DNA of 64,000 nucleotides from JAJEFO01 sp965221845 (GTDB taxonomy: Bacteria > Pseudomonadota > Alphaproteobacteria > Rhodobacterales > Rhodobacteraceae). Location: assembly GCA_965221845.1 (NCBI GenBank), contig OZ244919.1:2294001-2358000 (forward strand). Direction: 5' to 3'. This document shows, piece by piece, positions 27,766-37,962 of this stretch. Position 1 is the first letter of the stretch. Every line of letters starts with the position of its first letter. The notes beneath the pieces were generated by a model that was not told the DNA's origin, did no database searches, and saw only the letters and a program-made list of their open reading frames with translations. A program made the position numbers and the translations under genes.

Positions 27766-27970
27766 GCTTGTCAAGGCGGGGGCGGCAAGGGCTGCCTGCG
27801 GCCGTCTCCCCGGAGCGACCCATCGTCCGCCCCGCGGTCGGCGCAGGCTGGCTTCGGGGCTGGACATCTTGCTCCCGCCCTTGCGGCGCGCCGGCCACGG
27901 CGGCCCTCGGGGCCAAGGATTCCATCGCCGGCCTGCGTGCCGCGCCGGCGCGCGGGCGAATGCGGGAGGG

Positions 27971-28825
27971 CTACTCTGCAGCCACCGGCATGTCCCGGCG
28001 GCCGATCCCCGCGATCTCGGAAACCACCCCGTCGATCAGCATGCGGAACGGTCCGTAGTTCCCGTTCGGCCGGATCGTGCGCTCGTTCAGGTAGAGCGAG
28101 CGGTCGATCTCGACCTGAACAACGTGGCGGCCTCTCGACGGATGGCCATGGTGCTGGGTCGCGAACGCGCCGGCGAAGGGCGCGTTCCGGGCCACGTTCA
28201 GCCCGGCGGCCGCGAAGGCCGCCTCGATGCGGTCCACCACGTCGCATGCCGCAGCCGTGCCAAACCTGTCGCCGAGGACGATGTCGGGCCGCGCGCCCCG
28301 TGGATGTCCCATGGCGTCGACCGCCTCGTGCGGCATGGAATGACAGTCGACAAGTATCGCCTCTCCGAAGAGAGCCACGCTCTCGTCCATCAGCACCGAG
28401 ACCATCTCGTGCCAAGGATGCCAAGCCGCATCGATCCGTGCCTTGGCCTCCTCGAGGGAGATCTTGCCCCGGTAGATCGCCCTTCCATTTGCCACGACTC
28501 GCGGAACGACGCCGAGGCCCGAAACCACATGCGGGTTTCGGGCACGCTCCCTGACGCCTTCGATCAGGGCCGCGTCCAGTTCGTCCGCGGACCGGTTCAC
28601 GTCGATCCAGGCACGCGGCATGACCGCCGCAAGCAGCGGCGCTCCATTGTCCGGGGCGGCCGCAAAGAGCGTGTCGACAAGGGCGTCTTCCGAGGATCTC
28701 AGGGTCTGCTCGTCAAGAACGGAACGGTTCACGAAGTCCCTGGCATACGCGCGGCCGGAATGAGGCGACGAGAACACGGCGCTCGTCGTGCGAGCGACAG
28801 GCATCTTCAGGTCGTACACCCGCAT
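27971..28825 (-). CDS. hutG: N-formylglutamate amidohydrolase-like protein
   Basis: A 284-residue protein of the N-formylglutamate amidohydrolase (FGase) family: FSSPHSGRAYA near residues 18-28, RAWIDVNRSADELDAAL near 70-86, ILVDCHSMPHEA near 155-166 and QHHGHPSRGRHVVQVEIDRSLYL near 223-245. The His, Asp and Glu residues in these segments are the likely metal ligands. The enzyme frees glutamate and formate at the end of one histidine-degradation route. No other hut gene is nearby, so a role on another N-acyl amino acid is possible. Confidence 0.85.
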   Translation of the reverse strand: MRVYDLKMPVARTTSAVFSSPHSGRAYARDFVNRSVLDEQTLRSSEDALVDTLFAAAPDNGAPLLAAVMPRAWIDVNRSADELDAALIEGVRERARNPHVVSGLGVVPRVVANGRAIYRGKISLEEAKARIDAAWHPWHEMVSVLMDESVALFGEAILVDCHSMPHEAVDAMGHPRGARPDIVLGDRFGTAAACDVVDRIEAAFAAAGLNVARNAPFAGAFATQHHGHPSRGRHVVQVEIDRSLYLNERTIRPNGNYGPFRMLIDGVVSEIAGIGRRDMPVAAE

Positions 28826-28958
28826 GTGAGGGCTCCTGCGGCGTTCCGGCCGTCATAGCCGAACTGTCATGCCTTCAAAAGCCTTGAAACATGAAGCGCC
28901 AGGCAGTAGGGGAGGCCTGACGGGCGCGGGGCCAGGCCCCGCGTCTTGCCATTGGAAA

Positions 28959-29033
<75 letters not shown>

Positions 29034-29093
29034 TTCACCGCCGCGGTCATGCGGCATGAGGGCGCGTCGAGCGCCGCGATCAGGAGAAAGCCG

Positions 29094-29219
29094 ATGAAGG
29101 TCAGGAACTCGCTTCGTTCGCTGAAGAGCCGGCATCGCGACTGCCGCGTGGTGCGCCGCAAGGGCCGTGTCTACGTGATCAACAAGACCCAGCGCAGGTT
29201 CAAGGCGCGCCAGGGATAG
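29094..29219 (+). CDS. rpmJ: 50S ribosomal protein L36
   Basis: A 41-residue, strongly basic protein beginning MKVRNSLRSLKSRHRDC and ending RRFKARQG. This is the longer L36 type found in many proteobacteria, in which the zinc-binding cysteines are mostly lost: only one Cys remains. It is part of the large ribosomal subunit near the peptidyl-transferase base. AGGAG is 7 nt upstream of the ATG at 29094. The gene is easily missed because of its length. Confidence 0.95.
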   Translation: MKVRNSLRSLKSRHRDCRVVRRKGRVYVINKTQRRFKARQG

Positions 29220-29421
29220 GCTCCGGAAGGCGGATGGCCGGATTCCTTCGAGCGGCATTTCGGCGGGTGGCGCGCATGAATCCGGCCATGAAGGGCGTCG
29301 GGTCGGCCGCGCAGCCGCGCCCGTCGCCGGAACGCCCGTCACGGCAAATCGGCATGCGACGCGACGGACTTCCGGCCGGACCCGGGACTTGCGGCTGCGG
29401 CCCTGGCGACGGGAGCGTCCC

Positions 29422-30582
29422 GTGCAGCGACTGAGCTGGGGCATGATCGGCGGCGGCAAGGACAGCCAGATCGGGCCGGCGCACAGGCTGGCAACCGCCG
29501 TGGACGGCGAATTCGCCTTTGTGGCCGGCGCCCTCGACCACCGGCCCGAGGCGGCGCGTGCCTACGGCCTGGAGCTCGGTCTCTCGGAGGACCGTTCCTA
29601 TGGCGGCTGGCAGGAGATGCTGGAGAGCGAGTCCGCGCGCCCGGACCGGATTGACCTGGTCACTGTCGCCACGCCGAACGCAACCCATTTCGAGATCGCG
29701 AAGGCGTTCCTTGAGTCAGGATTCGACGTGCTTTGCGAAAAGCCGATGACGAACACCGTGGCGGAGGCGGAGGAGATCGTGCGCCTCTGCCGCCGGGCCG
29801 GCCGGATCTGCGCGGTCAACTACGGATATTCCGGGTACCCCCTCGTGCGGCACATGGGCGCGATGGTTGCGCGCGGGGACCTGGGCAGGGTGCGCCTTGT
29901 GGTTGCCGATTTCGCCCACGGCCACCACGCCGACGCGGCCGACGCGGACAACCCGCGCGTCCGCTGGCGCTACGACCCGGAGCAGGCCGGGGTCTCGGCG
30001 CAGTTCGCGGACTGCGGCATCCACGCGCTCCACATGGCGAGCTTCGTGACCGGACAGCAGGTGCAGCGCCTCTCCGCCGATTGCGTTTCATGCGTCGCGG
30101 GCCGCGAGCTGGAAGACGACGCGATGGTCAACTTCCGCATGGATGGCGGCGCCGCGGGACGGCTCTGGACGTCATCGATAGCCGTCGGCAGGCAGCACGG
30201 GCTGGAGATACAGGTCTTCGGGGAGGCCGGCGGCCTTCGCTGGTCCCAAGAACATCCGAACCAGCTGCACTGGATGCCACTGGGTGAGCGGCTTCAGGTC
30301 ATCGAGCGCGGGGAGGCGGGACTGTCTCCCGGCGCGGAGCGGGCGAACAGGATGGCCATCGGCCATGCGGAAGGCCTGCCGCTCGCCTTCGCGAACATCT
30401 ACCGGGATCTCGCCGAGCACCTTCGCGCAAGGAAGGAAGGCCGCGAGGCGGCCGAGGCGGCCGACTTCCTGCCGGGGGCCGAAGACGGCCTGCGCTCAGT
30501 GGCCGCGATCCATGCCGTCGCCGAATCGGGCAGGGCGAACGGCGCCTGGATCGACGCAAGGCCGCCGACGCTCCTCGGCTGA
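29422..30582 (+). CDS. Gfo/Idh/MocA-family oxidoreductase
   Basis: A 386-residue protein with an N-terminal Rossmann fold (WGMIGGGKDSQIG), VATPNATHFEIAKAFLESGFDVLCEKPM near residues 81-108 holding the EKP catalytic-lysine motif, and a second domain with DCGIHALHMASFVTG near 194-208 (conserved His). Such enzymes oxidise or reduce sugars or cyclitols with NAD(P). The GTG at 29422 with GGGAG 6 nt upstream is preferred; an in-frame ATG 33 bp upstream is possible. It stands alone, so the substrate is unknown. Confidence 0.87.
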   Translation: MQRLSWGMIGGGKDSQIGPAHRLATAVDGEFAFVAGALDHRPEAARAYGLELGLSEDRSYGGWQEMLESESARPDRIDLVTVATPNATHFEIAKAFLESGFDVLCEKPMTNTVAEAEEIVRLCRRAGRICAVNYGYSGYPLVRHMGAMVARGDLGRVRLVVADFAHGHHADAADADNPRVRWRYDPEQAGVSAQFADCGIHALHMASFVTGQQVQRLSADCVSCVAGRELEDDAMVNFRMDGGAAGRLWTSSIAVGRQHGLEIQVFGEAGGLRWSQEHPNQLHWMPLGERLQVIERGEAGLSPGAERANRMAIGHAEGLPLAFANIYRDLAEHLRARKEGREAAEAADFLPGAEDGLRSVAAIHAVAESGRANGAWIDARPPTLLG

Positions 30583-31038
30583 CGCACGGCGCCGCATGAA
30601 TGGGCCCGGGAGGCCCTGGCGCGGCCTTCCTGCAAGGCGCCGCAGGCGAGACGCGCCGCCAAGCCCGACGGCGCTTTCCGGGAAGGCCGCGGGCCGCAGC
30701 CGGATCGGAGGCGTCATTCGCGGATGGGGGGGGGGGGGGGCAAGGACCGGCAGGCCGGGAGAGCCGCGGCGCCGGGAGATCCCGTGCTCATCGGCCCGGA
30801 TGCCTGCGGCCGGCATCGCGACGGGACCCCGAAGGGCCGCGACGCTCCGGCCGGGCCGGGCCACGCTGCGGGATGCGACGGCGAAACCGTTTGGGGCAAT
30901 CCGCGTGGCGCGACCGGCGCCGCGGCCCGTCCGTTGGTTCGCTGCCGTTCCCCGAAAGCCTCCGCTGGCCTGTCTTCCGGGCCTCGGCGAGGGCCTCGGG
31001 GCTCCGGCGGAACGGGACGGCGTCGCGTCGCGCCGCAT
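30583..31038. other. 456-bp convergent intergenic region with a G15 tract
   Basis: It lies between the 3' ends of the Gfo/Idh and ureohydrolase genes. No recognisable coding frame was found. Its notable content is fifteen uninterrupted G residues at 30726-30740. No terminator with a clear T-run was seen. Confidence 0.5.
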
Positions 31039-32010
31039 TCAGGCGATGGCGTCCGAACCGCCGGCTGCTCCAGGCGCGAAGACCCGCCCGATGAGGTTCA
31101 GCAGCAGCTGGGCGGCGAGGATCGCGGTGGAGCCTGAGCGGTCATGGTCCGGCGAAACCTCGACGAGGTCGATCCCGACGACGGTGCCGCGGCGGGCGAG
31201 ACCGTCCAGGAACTCGAGGATCTCGTAGTACAGGAAGCCTCCGTGGCTGGGCGTGCCAGTTCCCGGCGCGATCGACGGGTCGAATCCGTCGATGTCTATC
31301 GTGACATAGTACCTTGCGCCGCCCGGAATCCGGTCCAGCATGGCGCCGGCTCCCATGGCGCGGAACTGGCGGACCGAGACGATGTCCGATCCCATCCGGC
31401 GCGCGTCGTCATATCCCTCTTTCGCCGTCGAGGAGACGTTCCGCATCCCGATCTGCGACAGGCCGGAGACCCAGGCGCGTTCCGCGGCACGGCGCATGGG
31501 GTTGCCATGGCCGAACCGAACGCCGTGCCGTTCGTCGACGAAATCGAGATGCGCGTCGACCTGCACGACGTGAATCGGCTCCTGGTCCGAAAACGCGGCG
31601 ATGCAGGGAATGTTGACCGAATGGTCGCCGCCAAGGACGACCGGCATCGCTCCCGAGCCCAGGATGGCGCGGACGCCGGCCTCGATGTTGGCGTGGCTGG
31701 CGATGGTGTCGGTATGAACGATGTCCGCATCGCCGAGATCGACGATGCGCGTGTCCGCCAGGTAGGTCACGTCGTCTTCGTGGTCGTAGGCGCCGGCATG
31801 GCCGAACGAGAACAGGGTCGAGGCCTCGCGGATGCCCCGCGGGCCGAACCGGGCGCCCGCGCGCCACTGGGTGCCGAAGTCAAACGGCGCGCCCAGTATC
31901 GCCACGTCGGCGTCCATCCTGGTCCAGTCAGGCTCGTAGGGCGCCTTCGCGAACGTCGGAATGCCGACGAACGGCAGGTCCAGCCGGCCGGTATCGTATG
32001 CGTGACTCAT
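31039..32010 (-). CDS. agmatinase/arginase-family ureohydrolase
   Basis: A 323-residue ureohydrolase with all manganese-binding motifs: GGDHSVNIP near residue 125, VDAHLDF near 149, DIDGFDPS near 234 and the family segment GTGTPSHGG just after. It would release urea from a guanidino compound such as agmatine or guanidinobutyrate; the exact substrate is undetermined. The ATG at 32010 (MSHAYDTGRLD) is chosen because the longer frame runs into IS copy 2, whose end is 74 bp upstream and may have replaced the promoter. Confidence 0.9.
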   Translation of the reverse strand: MSHAYDTGRLDLPFVGIPTFAKAPYEPDWTRMDADVAILGAPFDFGTQWRAGARFGPRGIREASTLFSFGHAGAYDHEDDVTYLADTRIVDLGDADIVHTDTIASHANIEAGVRAILGSGAMPVVLGGDHSVNIPCIAAFSDQEPIHVVQVDAHLDFVDERHGVRFGHGNPMRRAAERAWVSGLSQIGMRNVSSTAKEGYDDARRMGSDIVSVRQFRAMGAGAMLDRIPGGARYYVTIDIDGFDPSIAPGTGTPSHGGFLYYEILEFLDGLARRGTVVGIDLVEVSPDHDRSGSTAILAAQLLLNLIGRVFAPGAAGGSDAIA

Positions 32011-32083
32011 CGGGCGCACCTGTCGTGACACGCCGCTTCCTAGCGGCTTGGAGAAGCGGCTGCAAGCGCAGCCGGCGCGCCCG

Positions 32084-33772
32084 CAGCAATTCCCGACAGC
32101 CTGACCGTCGGTGCGCGAAGGCGCGGTCATGGCGGACGGCAGTTCCGTGTGCGCACGACCGGCGGCCGGGCGGCGGCCCGGGATCGTGGCGTTGCCGGCG
32201 AAGGGCGAGGGTTCGGGGCCGTTCGAGCGTGGCCGGGGCGGTCACGGCCCGGCACGGACGGGCCGGCATGGTCCTCCTTGCCAGGCTCCCCCGCGAGCGC
32301 GCGGCAGAGGGGCCAGCTTCAGCCAGCGTCAAAGCATGGCTGGCGGCTCCCCCGCGAGCGCGCGGCAGAGGGTCTTCCAGTCCCGGAAGACGAAAGTCCG
32401 GCCGGTTCCCGCATCCGGTCCCGGAGGCAGGGGATGCGTTCCTGATGTTCCCGCGCCCGTCCGAACGGCGGGCAGCAGTGCCGCCGCACCGGTCGATCAG
32501 GAAGGCGGGCATGGCGAGCGTCATGAAGACGCCCCATGGGCGGTTCCCGCCATGGCCGGAGCCGTGCCCGAAGCTGCAGCCCTCCCGCGTCTCGGTGTCT
32601 GGAACGTCTCGTTCCCGGTCGCCCGTCCCGCACGCGGCCGCACCGCATGACGGACACGCCGTGTCCCGGACGGGCGGGAGGTCGGCGGCCCGCGAGAACC
32701 TCCGGACCCTCCCTTTCGTGCCGGTCTCCCCGCATCCGGGCATGTCGGTCTTCAGGCCGAAGTTCGCGTCGTCGGCCGGCCGGCCGCGGTCCCGTTCGAA
32801 GCGGTGCACGATGCCGGTCTTCCCGTCGCGCCTCTCCCATGTCTCCTTCGTCCCGCTGGCATCGAACCAGCCGGACGGCGGCCCGTGGTCGCCCGGCTTC
32901 GCGCCCGGGACGAGCGGAAGCCCTTCTCCGCTCACGAAGCATGACGTGCGGGCCGCCGGCCGCCGGCCCGTCCCCGGCGCCGGCCGCCCTCCCGTGTGCG
33001 GACGCTCCCGGCGGAGGTCCCCGGCGAGCCGCCTCAAGGCGTTCCGCTCGCAGTCGTTCCTCCTCCTGCCGTCCTCGTTCCGGACCGGCTCCGGGGCCAG
33101 CGGGAACGCCTCGGCGTGGTCGGGACGGACGGTCGCCGCGCCCAGTGCCTGACGGCAGGAGGTCTTCGACCCGTCGCGGCGGGTCCTGGCGCAGCGGCGC
33201 CTGCAGACGGCCTTGCGCGAGGAACGGCGCCCGGTCCCGTCCGCCGCGACCGGGAGACGCCCGCCGGACGCCGTCCGGCCCTCGAGCGCCTTCCCGCGCT
33301 GCAGGGCGGCGTGGACGCCCCCGGACCGCAGCGGCGGAGGCCGCGGGGGCCGGCCTCGTCGAGCCGCTCGCGCATCCGCGTGTCCGACGGCGCCTTCCCC
33401 ACGCCGAAGAGCGAGCGCAGGTTCCGCGCCCGGACCGGATCCTCGCCGCCCCGCACCTGCCGGCCGGACTGCAGAAGCGACGGGATCCCGGGCGAGAAGA
33501 CCGCGAGCCCCGACGTCAGGCCTACCGGAAGGCTGAAGTCGCGCGTGACGGTCGGGTCGGGGATGCGGTCGAAGCATGCACGCACGGCGCGAAGCACGGC
33601 CCTGGCATCGACGGATGCCTGCGAAAGGAATCTCCGGACATCTGCTGCCCGGCCTTTGCCTGTCTGGCCGCGGCAAGGCCGATTCGGCGGGAAAGGTCTG
33701 TGACAGGAAAATTCGTGACGGCCGTGCAACCTGCTGACAATGAACGAAAGGAAATCCTGTCGGGAATCGCTG
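32084..33772 (-). mobile_element. IS4-like element copy 2 (1689 bp)
   Basis: It is a near-identical copy of the element at 15877-17498, in the same orientation. The ends CAGCAATTCCCGACAG and CTGTCGGGAATCGCTG are flanked by GCGCGCCCG at 32075-32083 and 33773-33781, a separate 9-bp target duplication. It is 67 bp longer, because near 32287-32370 a 27-bp segment (GGCTCCCCCGCG... ) is repeated with a short spacer. It lies between the ureohydrolase and phoX promoters. Confidence 0.88.
32310..33650 (-). pseudogene. DDE transposase of IS copy 2, frameshifted
   Basis: It carries the same fragments as copy 1 (SLPVGLTSGLAVFSPGIPSLLQ, LQRGKALEG, FERDRGRPADDANFGLK, FLIDRCGGH) in different minus frames. 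It differs from copy 1 in a few substitutions, and the region around the second catalytic Asp (EDGLASN in copy 1) is additionally damaged here. No uninterrupted transposase can be read. Confidence 0.68.
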
Positions 33773-33964
33773 GCGCGCCCGAGGCATCGCCATGGCGCGC
33801 CTTCCGGATCCGCGCGCCCGGCCGGGCGGTTTTCGGACCCGGGCGGCGAGATTTCGCATTCCGTTTACAAATCCTTCACGCAGGCTTTGTCCCGGACATC
33901 CATCCGTGGCCCGTGCGCCGCCTCGACGGCGGCACGGATCTTGCCATCAGCGGAGGAAGCCAGA

Positions 33965-35947
33965 ATGGCCATGACGGACACCGAAAGCAGCGAGCCGAGC
34001 TGGGACGCGTGGGACGAACTGAACGACCCCCGGCCGGAAGAGACCGAATTCGACGCGATTGTCGAGACCGCGATCGACCGCCGCGGATTCATGGGCGGCG
34101 TGCTCGCCTTCGGCTCCGGCGCCATGGCGATGGGCGCGGGCACGCTCCTTTCCCCCACACGCGCCGGCGCGGCGGCCGGACGCTTCGCCTTTGAAGCCGT
34201 TCCGATCGCGACGGACTTCACCGTGCACGTTCCGGAGGGCTACCGGTGGGCGCCGCTCGTGCGCTACGGCGACCCCCTGTTTCCGGACGCGCCCGCCTTC
34301 AGCCAGACCGCGATGCTTCCGCCCGGAAAGGCCGACAGGGTCTTTGGCGAGAACACCGACGGAATGGAGCTCTTCGAGATCGACGGGCACGAGGTCATCG
34401 CGGTCAACCACGAATACGTCAATCCGGGCGTGAACCTGCCCGAGCGTGCCGCCGCGGTCAGGGCCGAGAACGAGAAGGCCAGGGCCGAAGCCCTGGCCAG
34501 GGGCGAGGAGGCGCCGAAGCCCGTCCGCGTCAGCCCGGCCAGCGCCGACGAGGTGAACGTCATCCAGAACCTGCAGGGCGTGGCCGTCTTCGAGGTCGCC
34601 CGCGGGGACGGCGGCTGGCAGGTCGTGGTCGGTTCCCCTTTCAACCGGCGGATCACCCACCAGACAGGCATAAGGATTTCCGGCCCGGCCGCAGGGCACG
34701 ATCTCCTGAAGACGGCAGAGGATCCTTCGGGCACGCTCGCCAGGGGCACGCTGAACAACTGCGGCGCGGGCAGGACGCCCTGGGGAACCTACCTCACCTG
34801 CGAGGAGAACTTCAACGGCTACTTCGGCTCCACGGACGAGGCCTACGACCGTCCTGACGACTACAGGCGCTACGGGATCAACCTCAAGGGACGCTACGCC
34901 TACGAGACGTTCGATTCCCGCTTCGACGTCTCGAAGAACCCCAACGAGCCCCGCCGTCACGGCTACATCGTCGAGATCGATCCCTCGGATCCCTCCTCGA
35001 CGCCGGTCAAGCGCACGGCGCTCGGACGCTTCAAGCACGAGAACGCGGCCTGCGTGATCGCGCCGTCAGGCCACCTCGTGGTCTACATGGGAGACGACGA
35101 GCGCGGCGAGTACATGTACAGGTACGTGTCGAACGGCAAGTACGCGCCAGGCGGAGACACCGACGACCTCATGGACAACGGGCGCCTCTACACGGCGAAG
35201 TTCAACTGGGACGGCACCGGCGAATGGATCGAGCTGACCGAGGAATCGACAGGCATGTCCGAGGCCGAGATCCGGGTGTTCACGCGCATGGCGGCCACCA
35301 AGGCGGGCGCCACCACCATGGACCGGCCGGAATGGGTGGCGGTCAATCCGGTCGCCGCGGAGGGCTATTGCGCGCTGACCAACAATTCGCGGCGCCATGT
35401 CATGAAGGACGGGAAGCTGCGAACGAACGCGGCAGGGCAGCCCATGGAGATCAACGCGCCCAACCCGCGCGCGGAAAACCGGTACGGACAGATCCTGCGC
35501 TGGCATCCCTCAAGCGACGATCATGCCACCGACACGTTCCGCTGGGATCTCTACGTCATGGCGGGCAATCCCGCGGTCCACTCGGACGCCTATGCCGGTT
35601 CGCCGAACGTTTCCGAGGGCAACATGTTCAACTCGCCAGACGGAATGACGTTCGACAGCGCCGGCATCCTCTGGATCCAGACGGACGGGAACGATTCGAA
35701 CGAAGGGCACTTCGAAGGCCAGGGCAACAACCAGATGCTGGCGGGCGATCCGGCGACAGGCGAAATCCGCCGCTTCATGACGGGCCCGAACGGCAGCGAG
35801 ATCACCGGTCTCACCTGGTCCGCGGACCGCCGGACGATGTTCGTCGGCATCCAGCACCCGGATTCGCCGTTCCCGGACGGCGACGGCACCCTGGCGCGCT
35901 CGACGGTCATCGCCGTCTGGCGCGAGGACGGCGGCCTCGTCGGCTGA
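33965..35947 (+). CDS. phoX: PhoX-family alkaline phosphatase, Tat-exported
   Basis: A 660-residue PhoX protein. The N-terminus carries a twin-arginine signal (DRRGFMGGVLAFGSGAMAMGAG near residues 38-60). The body has VNHEYVNPGVNLPER near 141, NNCGAGRTPWGTYLTCEENFNGYFG near 260-285 (metal-binding Glu and the Cys known from PhoX structures), GRFKHENAACV and SPDGMTFDSAGILWIQTDGN near 560. PhoX releases phosphate from organic esters in the periplasm, using calcium and iron. GGAGG lies 8 nt upstream of the ATG at 33965. No clear Pho box was recognised; IS copy 2 ends 192 bp upstream. Confidence 0.92.
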   Translation: MAMTDTESSEPSWDAWDELNDPRPEETEFDAIVETAIDRRGFMGGVLAFGSGAMAMGAGTLLSPTRAGAAAGRFAFEAVPIATDFTVHVPEGYRWAPLVRYGDPLFPDAPAFSQTAMLPPGKADRVFGENTDGMELFEIDGHEVIAVNHEYVNPGVNLPERAAAVRAENEKARAEALARGEEAPKPVRVSPASADEVNVIQNLQGVAVFEVARGDGGWQVVVGSPFNRRITHQTGIRISGPAAGHDLLKTAEDPSGTLARGTLNNCGAGRTPWGTYLTCEENFNGYFGSTDEAYDRPDDYRRYGINLKGRYAYETFDSRFDVSKNPNEPRRHGYIVEIDPSDPSSTPVKRTALGRFKHENAACVIAPSGHLVVYMGDDERGEYMYRYVSNGKYAPGGDTDDLMDNGRLYTAKFNWDGTGEWIELTEESTGMSEAEIRVFTRMAATKAGATTMDRPEWVAVNPVAAEGYCALTNNSRRHVMKDGKLRTNAAGQPMEINAPNPRAENRYGQILRWHPSSDDHATDTFRWDLYVMAGNPAVHSDAYAGSPNVSEGNMFNSPDGMTFDSAGILWIQTDGNDSNEGHFEGQGNNQMLAGDPATGEIRRFMTGPNGSEITGLTWSADRRTMFVGIQHPDSPFPDGDGTLARSTVIAVWREDGGLVG

Positions 35948-36236
35948 GGCCGCAATGCGGGAAGGGGGCCGCTGGCGCCGGTCCGGCGATCACCCGCGGC
36001 GTCATCCCGCTCGCGCGCCGGCTGCCGGCACGGGTCCGGCGCGCCTCGCCGGCACGGCCATCCCCCGGGTCGTGCCGGCGGCCGCATCCGCAGCCGTTCC
36101 GAACCCGATCGTGCCATGGCCGGCCGGGACCGCGGCGACGGTTCCGGAGCCGCCGGGACAGGCAGCCCGCCGCCGGTCCCGGAATGGCCTCGGCGGCAAG
36201 GTCCGTTGCGTCCCCAGCCCGGGCCGGACGGCCCTA

Positions 36237-36641
36237 TTGCGGCACGGGCTGGAAGGTCAGTGCCGTGACGAGGACGGTGCCGAAGGTGTTCCAGAACATG
36301 ACGAGGGCGGCGGCGGTGCCGAAGGAGAGCGCCAGCTCCAGGGCGAGCCGGGTCGGGATCAGCGCGACCAGGATGTCCCGCCATTCGAGGCGGCCCGCCG
36401 CTCCCGCCCGGGGACCGTAGAGCACGGCACCCCGCCGTTCCCGGCGCCCGCCGGGACGGCCGTCCCTGACGGCGATGCGCTCGACCTGCGCGGCGCGGAA
36501 CGCGGCCAGGCTTTCGCGAAGCGTGCCGGCGTTCCGGCCGCCGCGGTCCGCGGCCCCATGCGCTTCATGGCGGACATTTTCCGTGAACCCGGCGGCGCGG
36601 CGGCCTTCCGCCCCGTCGGAGACTTGTGAGAAGCCCTGCAT
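36237..36641 (-). CDS. hypothetical protein with C-terminal membrane segment
   Basis: The last ~50 residues (IPTRLALELALSFGTAAALVMFWNTFGTVLVTALTFQ) are a plausible membrane helix pair, while the first ~85 residues are Arg/Gly/Ala-rich and look like non-coding GC-rich sequence. It may be a 3' remnant of a membrane protein or a small gene with a later start. No family was recognised and no Shine-Dalgarno selects a start. Confidence 0.3.
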
Positions 36642-36953
36642 TTTTCTGCCTCATGCCTGCCCCCCAGGCCGCCTTGATCTTCGAGACAAAGCACGCATCG
36701 GCAAGAAAGCCAAGAGGAATCTTGCCCGGGCCGCGCCATGAAGCGCCGCCCATGCGTCCGGATCCGGCACCGACCGGCGTACCGCAAGCCGCCGTCGGGC
36801 GCGATCCACGCGGCAGCGCCTGACGGCAGGAAGCCGGAGGCCCGGCCCTTCCCGCCCGGGCGGCGGTTCGCGCGCGCCGCGCCGTCGCTGAATGCAGCTT
36901 CACTTTCACCGCGGGATGTGGCAGTGGGAACGTCTGCCTGACGGATCCGTGGC
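36642..36953. other. 312-bp region without a recognisable gene
   Basis: No open frame here resembles a known protein. It should contain the promoter of the rightward deaminase gene at 36954. Nothing else can be supported. Confidence 0.45.
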
Positions 36954-37580
36954 ATGACCGAACGCGCGACCTTCGACCTTCCAGAGGACGGCGAGGACAG
37001 GGCCCGCCTGCTCGCCCGGCTGCTCGAGACGATCGAGAACGACATCGTGCCGCTGACGAGGCGTGGCGTGGCCGCCGGCAACAAGGTCTTCGGCGCAGCG
37101 GTCCTGAGGAAGTCGGACCTGAGCCTGGTCGTGGCTGACACGAACAACGAGACGGCCAGCCCCCTCTGGCACGGCGAAGTCCAGTGCCTGAAGAGCCTCT
37201 TCGAGCTGGCCGAGCGTCCCGGGACGGACAGGTTGCTGTTCCTGTCGACGCACGAGCCGTGCTCGATGTGCCTCTCGGCCATCACGTGGGCCGGCTTCGA
37301 CAACTTCTTCTACCTGTTCAGCCACGCGGACAGCCGCGACGACTTCGCGATACCGCATGACCTCAGGATCCTGGGTGAGGTCTTTGGCGTGGAGGACGGG
37401 CGATACAGCCGCAGGAATGCCTACTGGTCGTGCTGGGGCATCATGGACGAGATCGGGCATCTCGACGAGGCCGCGCGCGGGCCCCTGGCCGAGCGGGCGC
37501 GCCGGATAGGCAGGCTTTACGGGAACCTGTCCGATGTCTACCAGGCCTCGAAGGAAGGCTCGGCGATCCCGCTCCGGTGA
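36954..37580 (+). CDS. cytidine/deoxycytidylate deaminase-family protein
   Basis: A 208-residue protein with the zinc-dependent deaminase signature: HGE near residue 63 (WHGEVQCLKSLF, catalytic Glu) and PCSMCLSAITWAGFDNFFYLF near 104-124 (two zinc Cys). The C-terminal ~80 residues extend beyond a minimal deaminase domain and resemble the tail of a subgroup of nucleoside deaminases. The substrate (guanine, cytosine or a modified base) cannot be chosen from sequence. It stands alone. Confidence 0.87.
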   Translation: MTERATFDLPEDGEDRARLLARLLETIENDIVPLTRRGVAAGNKVFGAAVLRKSDLSLVVADTNNETASPLWHGEVQCLKSLFELAERPGTDRLLFLSTHEPCSMCLSAITWAGFDNFFYLFSHADSRDDFAIPHDLRILGEVFGVEDGRYSRRNAYWSCWGIMDEIGHLDEAARGPLAERARRIGRLYGNLSDVYQASKEGSAIPLR

Positions 37581-37962
37581 CGTCGAGGCCCTTTCCCCGG
37601 AAACGCGCGCCAGCGCATGGCGACCCGATGAGCCCGGTTGTCCCCTGGTGCCCGCCATTGCCCTTTCGCCGCACCGTTCCGGCCGGCCCTCCGGGCAGCG
37701 AGCCGCATCGAGCGGAAGCCCACGGCTCGGCACGCCGAACCCGGGCCGGGCAGCCGCTCAAGGCAGTCACGCGATCGCGCCCTGTCCGCGCGTCCCAGCC
37801 ATGGATCCTCTTGAGGGCAGGCCCGGGCGGCACGTCCGTGAAGGAGGGCTGCGTCATGCGGACCAGGGCCTCCTGGACGGCGGGAACGTGCGCAGCCCGC
37901 GAAGCGCAGACGCCCTCCCGGATGCCGGTGACAGCCCGTCCGATCGCCGACAGCCCGGGGGC
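37581..37962. other. 382-bp region without a recognisable gene
   Basis: The gap between the deaminase stop and the DUF3883 relic shows no recognisable coding frame, inverted repeat or RNA gene. The upstream signals of the DUF3883 gene must be here. Confidence 0.4.

Noticed and set aside
28926..28942. GCGGGGCC-A-GGCCCCGC hairpin as a terminator
   Set aside because: It lies between the start of hutG and tRNA-Val with no gene reading into it and no T-run. It resembles the hairpin in the IS110 leader and may be a dispersed repeat, but two sites are too few to claim this.
30726..30740. G15 tract as a phase switch of a hidden gene
   Set aside because: It is in a convergent intergenic region and no frame on either side resembles a protein or has a plausible start. 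It is reported only as a tract.
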